A DNA stretch of 64,000 nt. Origin: Planktomarina temperata RCA23. GTDB taxonomy: Bacteria > Pseudomonadota > Alphaproteobacteria > Rhodobacterales > Rhodobacteraceae. The position numbers and the translations under genes are program-made. Location of the stretch: assembly GCF_000738435.1 (NCBI RefSeq), contig NZ_CP003984.1:558001-622000 (forward strand), in the 5' to 3' direction. Positions 37,366 through 46,039 of this stretch are shown piece by piece. Every line of letters starts with the position of its first letter. The stretch's first letter is position 1. The notes under the pieces are model-generated. The model did no database searches, was not told where the DNA came from, and saw only the letters and a program-made list of their open reading frames with translations.

Positions 37366-37617
37366 ATGAAATTGGATATTCTCTATTTTGCCTGGGTGCG
37401 CGAACGGGTCGGCCACAGCCAAGAGACCTATGAGACTTCTGCCGCAACGGTCGCCGATCTGATCGCCGAGCTTGTGGCGCGGGATGCCGGATATGCCGCG
37501 GCCTTTGCAGATTTATCTGCGATTTGTGTTGCGGTGGATCAAGAGCTTTGTGATTTTACCACCCCGCTTGTTGATTGCCGCGAAGTGGCGTTCTTTCCAC
37601 CCATGACGGGAGGTTGA
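37366..37617 (+). CDS. moaD: Molybdopterin synthase sulfur carrier subunit
   Basis: 83 aa ubiquitin-like protein ending in Gly-Gly, the residue pair that is adenylated and thiocarboxylated to supply sulfur for the dithiolene of molybdopterin. The body has the L-Y-F-A-W-V-R-E-R start and F-F-P-P-M-T-G-G end of MoaD. The ATG at 37366 is preferred over a TTG at 37357 that overlaps the pgsA stop. The moaE start follows after one base, with GGGAGG inside the end of moaD as its ribosome site. Confidence 0.95.
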   Translation: MKLDILYFAWVRERVGHSQETYETSAATVADLIAELVARDAGYAAAFADLSAICVAVDQELCDFTTPLVDCREVAFFPPMTGG

Positions 37618-37618
37618 G

Positions 37619-38086
37619 ATGTCGGCACGGGTGCAAGAGGCCGCGTTTGACTTTGCGGCGGAAGTGACCGCGTTTCAATCGACGTTAACCCGGTCCGGGG
37701 CGGTGGTCAGCTTCACTGGTGTGGTGCGTGATGACACGGGCAGTCTCGATCATATGTTCATTGAACACTACCCTGGCATGACCCATGCTGCGCTTCAAAA
37801 ATTTGCCGATCAAGCAGTTGAGAAGTTTGGATTGGAAAAAGCTTTGGTCATCCATCGCTATGGGCGGTTGCAGCCCGGTGAGGCGATCATGATGGTGGCC
37901 ACAGCTGCAGCTCACCGTAAAGATGCCTTTGCGGGTGCCGATTATCTCATGGACTATCTCAAATCTCGCGCGCCATTTTGGAAAAAAGAACTGTCTAAAG
38001 AGTCGGCCACTTGGGTGGCAGCCAAAGATCAAGACGAAGCTGCCCTGGCCGCATGGAGCTCTGAGGGCGCCGCGAAAGAGAGCTGA
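37619..38086 (+). CDS. moaE: Molybdopterin synthase catalytic subunit
   Basis: 155 aa. With MoaD it converts cyclic pyranopterin monophosphate to molybdopterin. Family marks: F-T-G-V-V-R-D near residue 33, I-E-H-Y-P-G-M-T, H-R-Y-G-R-L-Q-P-G-E, the H-R-x-x-A-F stretch and the active-site Lys in P-F-W-K-K-E. Directly coupled to moaD. The convergent gene beyond it ends nine bases after its stop. Confidence 0.96.
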   Translation: MSARVQEAAFDFAAEVTAFQSTLTRSGAVVSFTGVVRDDTGSLDHMFIEHYPGMTHAALQKFADQAVEKFGLEKALVIHRYGRLQPGEAIMMVATAAAHRKDAFAGADYLMDYLKSRAPFWKKELSKESATWVAAKDQDEAALAAWSSEGAAKES

Positions 38087-38095
38087 GCGCGGGGG

Positions 38096-38425
38096 CTATC
38101 CGCCAGAGTTTTGCCGTTCAATATAACTGCGCAATTCCTCGGCTTCCGTCCTTGCGACACGCAGACCTTCCATTGCCGCGCCGAGCTCCGCTTCGGTTTG
38201 TGACAATTTATTGCTCATTTCGGCTTCACGCTGCTCCATATAGGCGATGGCCTTGTCGCGCATGTCTTCGGCCTCATGCACCGATTGGGCCAATTTATCC
38301 AATTCGCCAATATCGGATTGGCTGACGCGGCTAAAGCGATGAACCAGCCAATTCGCGAACCATCCCAAGCAAAATGCTACAAAGAGGATGATTGCGATTG
38401 TGACGATAAACTCGGTTCTATTCAT
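38096..38425 (-). CDS. Small membrane-anchored coiled-coil protein
   Basis: 109 aa. One membrane helix (about 6-28) followed by a charged, heptad-rich stretch (about 40-105) that is very likely a coiled coil. No enzymatic motif. GAGGAG upstream supports the ATG at 38425; the longer frame to 38485 lies inside the OmpA-family gene. It overlaps the end of that gene by eight bases, so the two form an operon and may act together at the envelope. Function unknown. Confidence 0.78.
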   Translation of the reverse strand: MNRTEFIVTIAIILFVAFCLGWFANWLVHRFSRVSQSDIGELDKLAQSVHEAEDMRDKAIAYMEQREAEMSNKLSQTEAELGAAMEGLRVARTEAEELRSYIERQNSGG

Positions 38426-40307
38426 TGCTGGTCTCCTCAGCGGTGGCCGTATCGGATGTTTCGGACTGCGTTTCTGGCGCCTCAAGAGTGGCAGGCGTCA
38501 CAAGGCTAAACTCAATGCGCCGGTTGGCTTCTCGGCCCTCTTCGGTACCGTTATCGGCGATGGGTTGGGTTTCCCCATAGCCTTCTGCTGTTAAGGACTT
38601 GAGTTTGACACGGGCGCCACGCAAAGCCGTGAGCACGGCCTCCGCGCGGCCCTTGCTGAGGTTGAGGTTCATTTCCTCACGCCCTTGGCTGTCGGTATGG
38701 CCGCCGATCTCAATGGGAGCTTCGAGGCAACGCTCAAACACCTCTGCAATGGCTTGCACCGTGTCGCGGCTGTCGCCGTCAAGGGTGGCAGAGCCTGGCT
38801 CGAATTTGATTTTATTTTGACTGGCCAAGTCGGTGATTTCGGCCACACATTCCGCACCGTTCAACATCCGGGCCAGAGGGTCCAGCTCTTCTAGGTAGGT
38901 CACCTCGAGCTCAAACTCCGCCCCATCGCCGAGGCGATCAATTAAAATTTGCGCAATATCGGTTTTTGCCGAGCGGCGGCCTGTCAACCCAGTGATGTCA
39001 ATGGCATTGGGAGAGACTGTGGCAATACCAGAGTTGAGTTTGCTGAGACCCGCCAAACTTGCCAAGCTGCGCACCATCCAACCTTCGGGCAGATTGTCTT
39101 GCAGCTTGGTTGATAGGTAAACATCCTCACTTCCAAAAACCGCATAGGCAAAGGTCTGCAGAGTCCGTTGCGCGCGGGGGCTGATGACGGGCCCGCGAAT
39201 TTGTACCTGGCCCTCGGGTGAGAGGGTGGCGACCATTTCCGGGATGGCCGCGTCATCTTCTGGGGTTTCAGGGGCGACCAATAGGATGGGATTGAGCGCA
39301 AAGACCTCTGGTAAATCGCCGTCCAGCCGGCTGGTGATCGTGTCAAACAGGGTTGGATCAGTTCCGGCCGGGGCGGTGAGCGTTACATCGGCATCGCTCA
39401 GGGTTACAGATCCGCCGCCCAGTTTGGCAAGGGCCGCAATGGCCTGTGTTGCCGCCTTGCTCCACAGCGGGGACGGCACACCAAGACCCTGCCGGCAGAT
39501 GGCCTCTTCGGCCAGGCCCGCCGCCTTTGCCGCGGCCAGAATCTGCACGGCGGCTTCCGGGCTGTCTGCGCTGCAGGCGTCGAAGGAAGCGCCATCGGCG
39601 GTGATGCGAAACCGTAATGTGAAGGGGGTGATCACCGGGCGCGGCGCACTGATGTCAATCTTTGAGGTGATATCGGCAGGGGCGCGGCGGGTCAGCTCCT
39701 CCAAAAGCTTGGATTTTTGCGCTTCGGACTCGCCAATGGCTTCAATTTCAACTTGTGTCTCGCCAATTGAAATCTTCGAGCGTTCCAATCGCTCCAAAGC
39801 CAAAAGACCATAGGATATGACCGAGGACCAGGCATCCGGCACCGGATAATCTGCGGTTTCGAGAAAATCGGCTACGGGTAAATCGCCGGCGATGCGCGCG
39901 ACTCGGTCTTTGAAATTCGCATTATCAGCTTTGGTGGGAACCAATCCGATCAGAGAAATACTTTTGTCATTGCGCAATATTTCGACAGAAAATTTGGGCG
40001 CAACGGGTGGGCGGCTGTCGGTGATGGTGAAATTATCAATCACCCGCGCGGCTTCAACGATCTGCCCCGCTGCGGCCAAGGCCTTAAAACGCAGGGCCTC
40101 AGAGGCGGCTTCGCCTTCCAACACGACCTTTAACCCATCGGTTTGTACGCTGGCCCAGTCAAAGCCTTCCAAGGCCAGGCGTTTCTCGACGGCCGTGGCC
40201 GAGCTATTTTCAATCCAAGACACAGTGAGGCCCGCGGCAAAATATGCCCCAACGCCTGCAGCTGCGAAGGCAAGTGCAGATAAAATCACTGGAATAATGC
40301 GCATCAA
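38418..40307 (-). CDS. OmpA-family protein with BON-like repeats
   Basis: 629 aa. N-terminal signal or anchor helix (about 3-28), several alpha/beta modules resembling BON domains (about 40-420), and a C-terminal OmpA-type peptidoglycan-binding domain with G-H-T-D-S-Q-G, N-L-x-L-S-x-G-R-A-x-A-V and E-G-Y-G-E-x-Q-P-I. It ends in an acidic, Thr/Glu-rich tail. Likely an inner-membrane or periplasmic protein holding the cell wall; BON repeats often bind membranes. Two ATGs adjoin (40307 and 40304). Co-transcribed with the coiled-coil protein that follows. Confidence 0.85.
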   Translation of the reverse strand: MMRIIPVILSALAFAAAGVGAYFAAGLTVSWIENSSATAVEKRLALEGFDWASVQTDGLKVVLEGEAASEALRFKALAAAGQIVEAARVIDNFTITDSRPPVAPKFSVEILRNDKSISLIGLVPTKADNANFKDRVARIAGDLPVADFLETADYPVPDAWSSVISYGLLALERLERSKISIGETQVEIEAIGESEAQKSKLLEELTRRAPADITSKIDISAPRPVITPFTLRFRITADGASFDACSADSPEAAVQILAAAKAAGLAEEAICRQGLGVPSPLWSKAATQAIAALAKLGGGSVTLSDADVTLTAPAGTDPTLFDTITSRLDGDLPEVFALNPILLVAPETPEDDAAIPEMVATLSPEGQVQIRGPVISPRAQRTLQTFAYAVFGSEDVYLSTKLQDNLPEGWMVRSLASLAGLSKLNSGIATVSPNAIDITGLTGRRSAKTDIAQILIDRLGDGAEFELEVTYLEELDPLARMLNGAECVAEITDLASQNKIKFEPGSATLDGDSRDTVQAIAEVFERCLEAPIEIGGHTDSQGREEMNLNLSKGRAEAVLTALRGARVKLKSLTAEGYGETQPIADNGTEEGREANRRIEFSLVTPATLEAPETQSETSDTATAEETSNE

Positions 40308-40357
40308 TTTTTCCTACGTTCCCGAAGCCTTCTAGAACGGGACCGCCGTGGGATCAA

Positions 40358-41317
40358 TCACAGCATAACAGTGACGGCGAAAAACAGCACAGGGATCAGG
40401 CCCGCCTCCCGATTCGCGCGAAACAGCTGGAGCAGCAAGGGCACATTGTCGATATCGAGCTGACGCATTTGCCAAAGCATATGGGCCGCAAACCCTGCTG
40501 TGCCCATTTGGGCGATGATCATTTGTGCCGGGCTGGCGGCACGGAGGGCGACATAGATTGCCAGCGCCATCAAACCAGCGCTCAGAACGGCAAAGGCGCG
40601 CAGCCATTGCGGGCTGCTTTTCCCAAACAGGCGCGCAGTAGATTTCACGCCAATCAGCGCGTCATCCTCTGTGTCTTGATGTGCATAGATCGTGTCATAA
40701 AACAGGGTCCAGGCAATGCCGGCAAGATATAGAAGCACGGCGGGCCAATCCAATCGGCCACTATGGGCCACCCATCCCAGCAAAGCGCCCCAATTAAATG
40801 CCAGGCCGAGAAACACCTGCGGCCACCAGGTGAACCGCTTGGCAAAGGGGTAAATCGCAACAAAGCCAAGACTGGCAACGCCAATCAGAACTGCAGGCAT
40901 GCCAAAGCTGATCAGAATGCAAAATGCAATGAGCGCCTGGGCCACCATCCAAAGCAGCGCGCCGCGCACCGTAACCTGCCCCGATGGAAGAGGGCGCGAG
41001 CGGGTGCGGGCGACCTGGGCATCAAATTTTCGGTCGGTGATGTCATTCCATGTGCACCCCGCGCCGCGCATTAACCAGGCGCCGGCGCCGCAGCCAACGA
41101 TCAACCACAAGTCCCAGCTCTGGAAATCTCCCACCTGGAGCGCCGCCAAAAGGATGCCCCAAATACAGGGGATATATAGCAGCCAAGTGCCGATGGGACG
41201 GTCGGCTCGGGACAGGCGCAAATAGGGGCGGCTGGCCTCTGGCGCATGGCGATCGACCCAATTATCTTTTACCGCATCGGCAACTTGCCCCTCTGGTGAT
41301 TTGCCCGATTGCGTCAT
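40358..41317 (-). CDS. ubiA: 4-hydroxybenzoate polyprenyltransferase
   Basis: 319 aa integral membrane enzyme of ubiquinone synthesis that attaches the polyprenyl tail to 4-hydroxybenzoate. The two Asp-rich motifs are N-D-I-T-D-R-K-F-D and the later Y-D-T-I-Y-A-H-Q-D-T-E-D-D, with R-P-L-P-S-G between; nine helices are expected. Its ATG is only 12 bases from the divergent rsmE start, so each promoter must lie within the other gene or overlap the start. Confidence 0.94.
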   Translation of the reverse strand: MTQSGKSPEGQVADAVKDNWVDRHAPEASRPYLRLSRADRPIGTWLLYIPCIWGILLAALQVGDFQSWDLWLIVGCGAGAWLMRGAGCTWNDITDRKFDAQVARTRSRPLPSGQVTVRGALLWMVAQALIAFCILISFGMPAVLIGVASLGFVAIYPFAKRFTWWPQVFLGLAFNWGALLGWVAHSGRLDWPAVLLYLAGIAWTLFYDTIYAHQDTEDDALIGVKSTARLFGKSSPQWLRAFAVLSAGLMALAIYVALRAASPAQMIIAQMGTAGFAAHMLWQMRQLDIDNVPLLLQLFRANREAGLIPVLFFAVTVML

Positions 41318-41329
41318 ATCCTATGCTCC

Positions 41330-42049
41330 ATGGCTTCAGTTATTCGACTCTATGTAAATCACCCGCTGGGGGCGGGGCAATCGGTTCCTTTGAGCCGCGA
41401 GCAATCTCATTACCTTTTCGGTGTGATGCGCAAAGGCGTGGGCGAGGTTCTTGAACTGTTCAACGGTCACGACGGTGAGTGGTTGGGGCGTGTGGTGCAG
41501 GCTGGTAAACGCAATGGCATCTTGCTTTGTGAACGCCAGTCCAAGCCGATGCAGCTGCCGCCTGATCTGTGGCTGATCTTCGCGCCCATCAAAAAGGCGC
41601 GCACGGATTTCATCGTCGAAAAAGCCACAGAGATGGGCGCGGCGCAGATCCTGCCGGTGCAGAGTGATTTTACCAATTCTGAGCGCATTCGCCAAGATCG
41701 CTTGCAAAATCATGCCGTGGAGGCTGCCGAGCAATGCGGTGGCACCTATGTGCCTGTGGTGCATGAGCTGCAAAAACTCTCGAAGCTGCTGGACGGGTGG
41801 GACGTGCAGCGCCAGATCATGTTTTGTGATGAAACCCGCTTGGGATCCGGTGAGGCCTTGCCATCTCTCGCGGGTCCTTGGGCGGTTTTGATCGGACCGG
41901 AGGGGGGATTTAGCCCAGCCGAACGGCGGCGGCTCAATGAGATGCCCGAGGCGCATGGGGTGTCGCTCGGTCCCAGGATTTTGCGTGCGGATACGGCCGC
42001 AGTGGCGGCATTGACCCTGTGGCAGAGTGCTTTGGGGGATTGGCAATGA
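41330..42049 (+). CDS. rsmE: 16S rRNA (uracil1498-N3)-methyltransferase
   Basis: 239 aa SPOUT-class enzyme. N-terminal PUA-like part has L-S-R-E-Q-S-H-Y-L; the knot shows the E-K-A-T-E-M-G-A segment, I-G-P-E-G-G-F-S-P-A-E and L-G-P-R-I-L-R-A-D-T-A-A, the SAM-binding knot. Asp replaces the Glu usual in L-R-x-E-T-A. The ATG at 41330 matches homologues; the upstream frame to 41309 overlaps ubiA. Its stop overlaps the following gene (ATGA). Confidence 0.94.
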   Translation: MASVIRLYVNHPLGAGQSVPLSREQSHYLFGVMRKGVGEVLELFNGHDGEWLGRVVQAGKRNGILLCERQSKPMQLPPDLWLIFAPIKKARTDFIVEKATEMGAAQILPVQSDFTNSERIRQDRLQNHAVEAAEQCGGTYVPVVHELQKLSKLLDGWDVQRQIMFCDETRLGSGEALPSLAGPWAVLIGPEGGFSPAERRRLNEMPEAHGVSLGPRILRADTAAVAALTLWQSALGDWQ

Positions 42050-42558
42050 GCTTTATCCGTCCCGAAGCACTTCGCAGTTTGCGAAAATATCGGGGATTTA
42101 TCTTTGCCGGATTGGTCCTGACGACCGGGCTGATGATCGTGGTCAGCAGCTTTGGCACGACCCGGCTTGCAGGCGCGGTGATCGCCGTTATGGGCGCATT
42201 GATCGGCCATGACGCCTATCGCCGCTTCAAATTCCCTGCAGGCCAAGGCGGGGCTGGGGTGGTGGAGGTCGATGAACGGCAAGTGAGCTATTTGGCCGCT
42301 GGTACGGGCCGCTCCATATCACTCGACACTCTGGAGCGCATTGAGTTGCATCGCAACATGCGCGGCCGCACCACTTGGGTCTTTTTTGGCCCAGAGGGGA
42401 TGCTGTCTGTGCCGGGAGATGCAGAGGGCACGGGCAAGCTCTTTGATGCTTTGGTGGCCCTGCCTGGGGTGAATTATGCCCAAGCGGAGGCCGCCAGTCA
42501 GGGGCGCGGCCCGGATTTATTTCTCATCTGGCAACGCAATCGCCGGAAACTTCATTAA
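42046..42558 (+). CDS. Membrane protein of unknown function
   Basis: 170 aa. Two adjacent hydrophobic helices (about 18-35 and 40-55) and a cytoplasmic-looking C-terminal domain of about 110 residues rich in beta structure. No known motif. It overlaps rsmE by four bases and precedes gshA by about 70 bases, so it may belong to an rsmE operon. Confidence 0.75.
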   Translation: MSFIRPEALRSLRKYRGFIFAGLVLTTGLMIVVSSFGTTRLAGAVIAVMGALIGHDAYRRFKFPAGQGGAGVVEVDERQVSYLAAGTGRSISLDTLERIELHRNMRGRTTWVFFGPEGMLSVPGDAEGTGKLFDALVALPGVNYAQAEAASQGRGPDLFLIWQRNRRKLH

Positions 42559-42630
42559 CCCTGTCTTGACTTGCCCTGTGTGAGGGGCCACCTGTGAAGG
42601 GTAAACATTACGAAAAGCGGAGTCTCCCCT

Positions 42631-44001
42631 ATGTCTATTCCACAATCTGGCGGAGGCCCGATCGAAAGCTTTGACCAATTGGCCTTGTTGCTTGAAAAGG
42701 GCAATAAACCGAAAAGCGATTGGCGCATTGGCACGGAACATGAAAAATTTGGCTATTGCAAAGACACGCTGGCGCCCTTGCCCTATGAGGGCGAGCGCTC
42801 TGTGCTCTCTATTTTGCAAGGGCTACGCGATCAGTTTAACTGGGCGCCAGTCGAGGAAAATGGCTATCTCATCGGATTGACGAAAGACGGCGCCAATGTG
42901 AGCCTTGAGCCGGGCGGCGCGCTAGAGCTTTCGGGGGCTCCGCTTGAAACCATTCATGAAACCTGTGACGAGGTGAATGTGCACCTGCGTGAGGTGAAGG
43001 AAATCGCCGATAAAATTGGTGTTGGCTTCATCGGCCTTGGCGCCGCGCCTATCTGGAAGCATGAAGACGTGAGCTTGATGCCAAAGGGCCGGTATCAGTT
43101 GATGGACGCCTATATGGGCAAGGTTGGCACAATGGGCCGCACGATGATGCGGCGCACCTGTACAGTGCAGGTTAATCTCGATTTTGCCTCAGAGGCGGAT
43201 ATGGTGCAAAAATTTCGCGTGGCTCTGGCTCTGCAGCCGGTCGCGACCGCGCTTTTTGCCAATTCTCCCTTCTTTGAGGGTCAGCTGAATGGCCATAAAT
43301 CCTGGCGCGCGCGGGTCTGGCGGGATTTGGATGCAGACCGCACAGGGATGCTGCCCTTTGTGTTTGAAGATGGGATGGGATTTCAGCGCTATGTGGACTA
43401 TGCCTTAGATGTGCCGATGTATTTTGTCTATCGTGATGGAAAATATATCAATGCCTTAGGCCAATCTTTCCGCGACTTCCTCAAAGGTAAATTGCCTGCG
43501 CTGCCTGGCGAAGTGCCCACGCTCAGCGATTGGGCCGATCATCTGACGACCATCTTCCCGGAAGCGCGGATCAAGCAATTCATGGAAATGCGCGGCGCGG
43601 ATGGTGGGCCATGGCGACGTCTTTGCGCGTTGCCAGCCTTTTGGGTTGGGCTGTTGTACGATCAAACTGCGCTGGATGCGGCTTGGGATTTGGTCAAAGG
43701 CATGGATGCGCAAACCCGTGATGAATTGCGGATTGCGGCCTCCGTCGATGGGCTGCAAGCCGAGGCTGGCGGGGTCAAAATGATGGATCTGGCCCGGCAA
43801 GCAGTGGCGATTTCACATGCAGGCCTCACCGCGCGTGGGCGCAGTGGGGCAGGTGGGCTTGTGCCAGATGAAACCCATTTTTTAAATGCGCTGCAAGACA
43901 GTCTTGAGACCGGCCAAACCCCTGCCGATGAGCTTTTGGCGCGCTACCATAGCGATTGGCAAGGGGATTTGACCCGGATTTACGCAGATTATTCCTACTG
44001 A
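42631..44001 (+). CDS. gshA: Glutamate-cysteine ligase (plant/alphaproteobacterial type)
   Basis: 456 aa. First step of glutathione synthesis, ATP-dependent. The sequence is of the plant-like class 2/3 GCS: I-G-T-E-H-E-K-F-G near the N-terminus, L-E-P-G-G-A-L-E-L-S-G, M-R-R-T-C-T-V-Q-V-N-L-D and a long C-terminal half. GGAG stands eight bases before the ATG. It is convergent with plsY. Confidence 0.94.
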   Translation: MSIPQSGGGPIESFDQLALLLEKGNKPKSDWRIGTEHEKFGYCKDTLAPLPYEGERSVLSILQGLRDQFNWAPVEENGYLIGLTKDGANVSLEPGGALELSGAPLETIHETCDEVNVHLREVKEIADKIGVGFIGLGAAPIWKHEDVSLMPKGRYQLMDAYMGKVGTMGRTMMRRTCTVQVNLDFASEADMVQKFRVALALQPVATALFANSPFFEGQLNGHKSWRARVWRDLDADRTGMLPFVFEDGMGFQRYVDYALDVPMYFVYRDGKYINALGQSFRDFLKGKLPALPGEVPTLSDWADHLTTIFPEARIKQFMEMRGADGGPWRRLCALPAFWVGLLYDQTALDAAWDLVKGMDAQTRDELRIAASVDGLQAEAGGVKMMDLARQAVAISHAGLTARGRSGAGGLVPDETHFLNALQDSLETGQTPADELLARYHSDWQGDLTRIYADYSY

Positions 44002-44033
44002 AGACCTCTGCATAACCCAGCCGCGAAGCCCCT

Positions 44034-44642
44034 CTATTTTTGCCCGATTTTGCTCTCTTGCCCGCGGATCAAGCGGATAATATTCTCTCTATGGCGCCAA
44101 TAAATCACCCCGGTGAGACAGAGGGACAGCAAAAATAAACTATTGAAGCCCATAAGGATGATCCAAAGAGGCGTCATCACAGCGGTGAGAAGTGCGGCGA
44201 GGCTGGAAAAACGAAAAATGGCTGCAGCGGCGAGCCATGTGGCGCCGGCGGCGACACCAATCGGCCAGGCTAGGGCAAAGAGCAGGCCAAAGAAGGTGGC
44301 CACGCCTTTCCCGCCCTTGAATTTCAGCCAAATCGGATAGCAATGCCCCAGAAAGGCGGCGAAGCCGGCAATTTGCGCCGCATCCTCGGCGGCCAATGCG
44401 CGGGCCAAAAGCACCGCGGCACCCGCTTTGCCCGCATCACCGATCAAAGTTAAAGCCGCGCCGAGTTTGGAGCCGGTCCGCAGCACGTTCGTGGCCCCGA
44501 TATTGCCCGAGCCAATTTGCCGTAAGTCTCCAAGGCCCAAGACGCGCGCCGTGACGATGCCAAAGGGGATTGCGCCGAGTAAATATCCGGTAATGGCCCA
44601 AAAGGCTAAGAGTTCAGCTGCGCTGGTCAGTTCAAAATTCAT
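44034..44642 (-). CDS. plsY: Acyl-phosphate-glycerol-3-phosphate acyltransferase
   Basis: 202 aa polytopic enzyme that makes 1-acyl-glycerol-3-phosphate from acyl phosphate. It has the three PlsY motifs: G-S-G-N-I-G-A-T-N-V-L-R-T, G-H-C-Y-P-I-W-L-K-F-K-G-G-K-G-V-A-T and the late C-terminal helix region. The start overlaps the pyrC-like stop by four bases, so it is the last gene of the pyrB-small ORF-pyrC'-plsY operon. Confidence 0.95.
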   Translation of the reverse strand: MNFELTSAAELLAFWAITGYLLGAIPFGIVTARVLGLGDLRQIGSGNIGATNVLRTGSKLGAALTLIGDAGKAGAAVLLARALAAEDAAQIAGFAAFLGHCYPIWLKFKGGKGVATFFGLLFALAWPIGVAAGATWLAAAAIFRFSSLAALLTAVMTPLWIILMGFNSLFLLSLCLTGVIYWRHRENIIRLIRGQESKIGQK

Positions 44643-45898
44643 CTTGCGTAGACTTCCCTGCCCCCGACGAATGTCGCCAAAACACGGCCCTGCAGGCGTT
44701 GCCCATCAAAAGGGGTGTTTTTAGATTTAGACCGGAGCGAAAAGCGATCCAGAACGAAGGGCACATCGGGGTCAAATAAGATGAGATCCCCAGGAGCCCC
44801 CAGGCTCAGGCGACCACTGTCCAGACCCAAGCGCCGCGAGGGGTTGAGGGACAGGGCCCGGAACAACTGTGGCAAGCTCAACTGCTCGGCATGGTAAAGG
44901 CGCAAGGCAGCCGGCAAAACTGTCTCCAATGCCACAGCTCCAGAGGCGGCTTGCTCATAGGGCAGACGTTTGGACTCTTCATCCTGCGGCGTATGCATGG
45001 AGCTGATGATGTCAATCAACCCGCTTGCAAGCGCAGAAACCATCGCCAGCCGATCCTCTTCGGAGCGCAACGGGGGTTTGACTTTAAAAAAGCTGCGATA
45101 ATCGGCGACGTCCAACTCGTTGAGCGTTAGGTGATGAATGCTGACCCCGGCGGTGACATCCAGACCTTGTTGTTTGGCCCGCTCTAAGGCGGGTAGAGCG
45201 AGGGCGGTGGAGAGTTGATCGGCATGATATTTCGCGCCGGTCATCTCTACCATGGCCAAATCCCGCTCAAGCCCCAGACGCTCAGCCATGGGCGAGACCG
45301 CCGGGATCGCACGCAGGGTTGCAAATTTGCCAGAGGTGGCCGCAGCCCCCTGTGACAGGCCTGGATCTTGCGGGTGTCCAATGACCAAAGCCCCCAATTG
45401 CCGCGCATAGGTAAGCGCGCGCGACAGGACTTTGGTATTGGTGACAACCGCGTCACAATCGGAAAAGGCAATTGCTCCTGCGTCTTGCAAAAATCCGATC
45501 TCGGTCATTTCCTTGCCCAAACGCCCTTTTGTGAGCGCCGCCATTTGATAGCTGCGTACGGCGCAGGTGGCCTGCGCCCTGCGGTTGGCAAATTCAAGGG
45601 TTTCGGGGCTGTCAATGGCCGGCTCTGTGTCTGGCCGCGTGATCAAAGTGGTCACCCCGCCAGCGGCAGCGGACAGGCCAGCGGAGCGAAAGCTTTCCTT
45701 ATGCCGCTCGCCCGGCTCGCAGACCTTTGCGCCAATGTCAACAATGCCTGGCGCAAGATATTTGCCCTGGCCGTCACGGCTCGGCAGGGTCGGATCATCG
45801 GCGGCAATGCGGCCGTTTTTGACGCTCAAATTGCCCAGCTCGACGGTCTGTCTCTCTGGGTCAACCAGGTGAACATTTGTAATGCGCAGTGAGGTCAT
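44639..45898 (-). CDS. Dihydroorotase-like protein lacking the metal-binding HxH (PyrC')
   Basis: 419 aa amidohydrolase homologue next to pyrB. In active dihydroorotases the first strand ends D-x-H-x-H-x-R; here the same place reads D-I-G-A-K-V-C-E-P-G, so both metal-binding histidines are gone. Other parts (V-T-T-L-I-T-R-P-D-T, H-H-L-T-L-N-E, S-S-M-H-T-P) are family-like but not a full metal set. Such PyrC' proteins are known in pseudomonads as non-catalytic partners that hold the PyrB oligomer together; the same is likely here, and a true pyrC should exist elsewhere. The ATG at 45898 is chosen because it overlaps the stop of the 33-aa gene upstream. Overlaps plsY downstream. Confidence 0.82.
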   Translation of the reverse strand: MTSLRITNVHLVDPERQTVELGNLSVKNGRIAADDPTLPSRDGQGKYLAPGIVDIGAKVCEPGERHKESFRSAGLSAAAGGVTTLITRPDTEPAIDSPETLEFANRRAQATCAVRSYQMAALTKGRLGKEMTEIGFLQDAGAIAFSDCDAVVTNTKVLSRALTYARQLGALVIGHPQDPGLSQGAAATSGKFATLRAIPAVSPMAERLGLERDLAMVEMTGAKYHADQLSTALALPALERAKQQGLDVTAGVSIHHLTLNELDVADYRSFFKVKPPLRSEEDRLAMVSALASGLIDIISSMHTPQDEESKRLPYEQAASGAVALETVLPAALRLYHAEQLSLPQLFRALSLNPSRRLGLDSGRLSLGAPGDLILFDPDVPFVLDRFSLRSKSKNTPFDGQRLQGRVLATFVGGREVYAR

Positions 45899-45996
45899 CC
45901 GGCCACCCACACCATCAAAGCCACCAAAGCGGCACTGAAAATCAGGACATACATGGCAATTTTTCCCGACATGCGGGGATCTTTGGGTTCGTTCAT
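45895..45996 (-). CDS. 33-aa membrane protein between pyrB and pyrC'
   Basis: 33 aa: a short polar start (M-N-E-P-K-D-P-R) and one hydrophobic helix (about residues 14-32). A strong ribosome site (AGGAGAC) stands seven bases before the ATG, and its stop overlaps the PyrC' start in an ATGA junction, both signs of real translation. It lies in the pyrB operon, about 40 bases after pyrB. Function unknown; it could tie the complex to the membrane or simply couple translation. Too short for most gene finders. Confidence 0.65.
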   Translation of the reverse strand: MNEPKDPRMSGKIAMYVLIFSAALVALMVWVAG

Positions 45997-46039
45997 TCGC
46001 ACAGTCTCCTGTCAAGGGGGACGCAAAGGAGGCTTTGGG

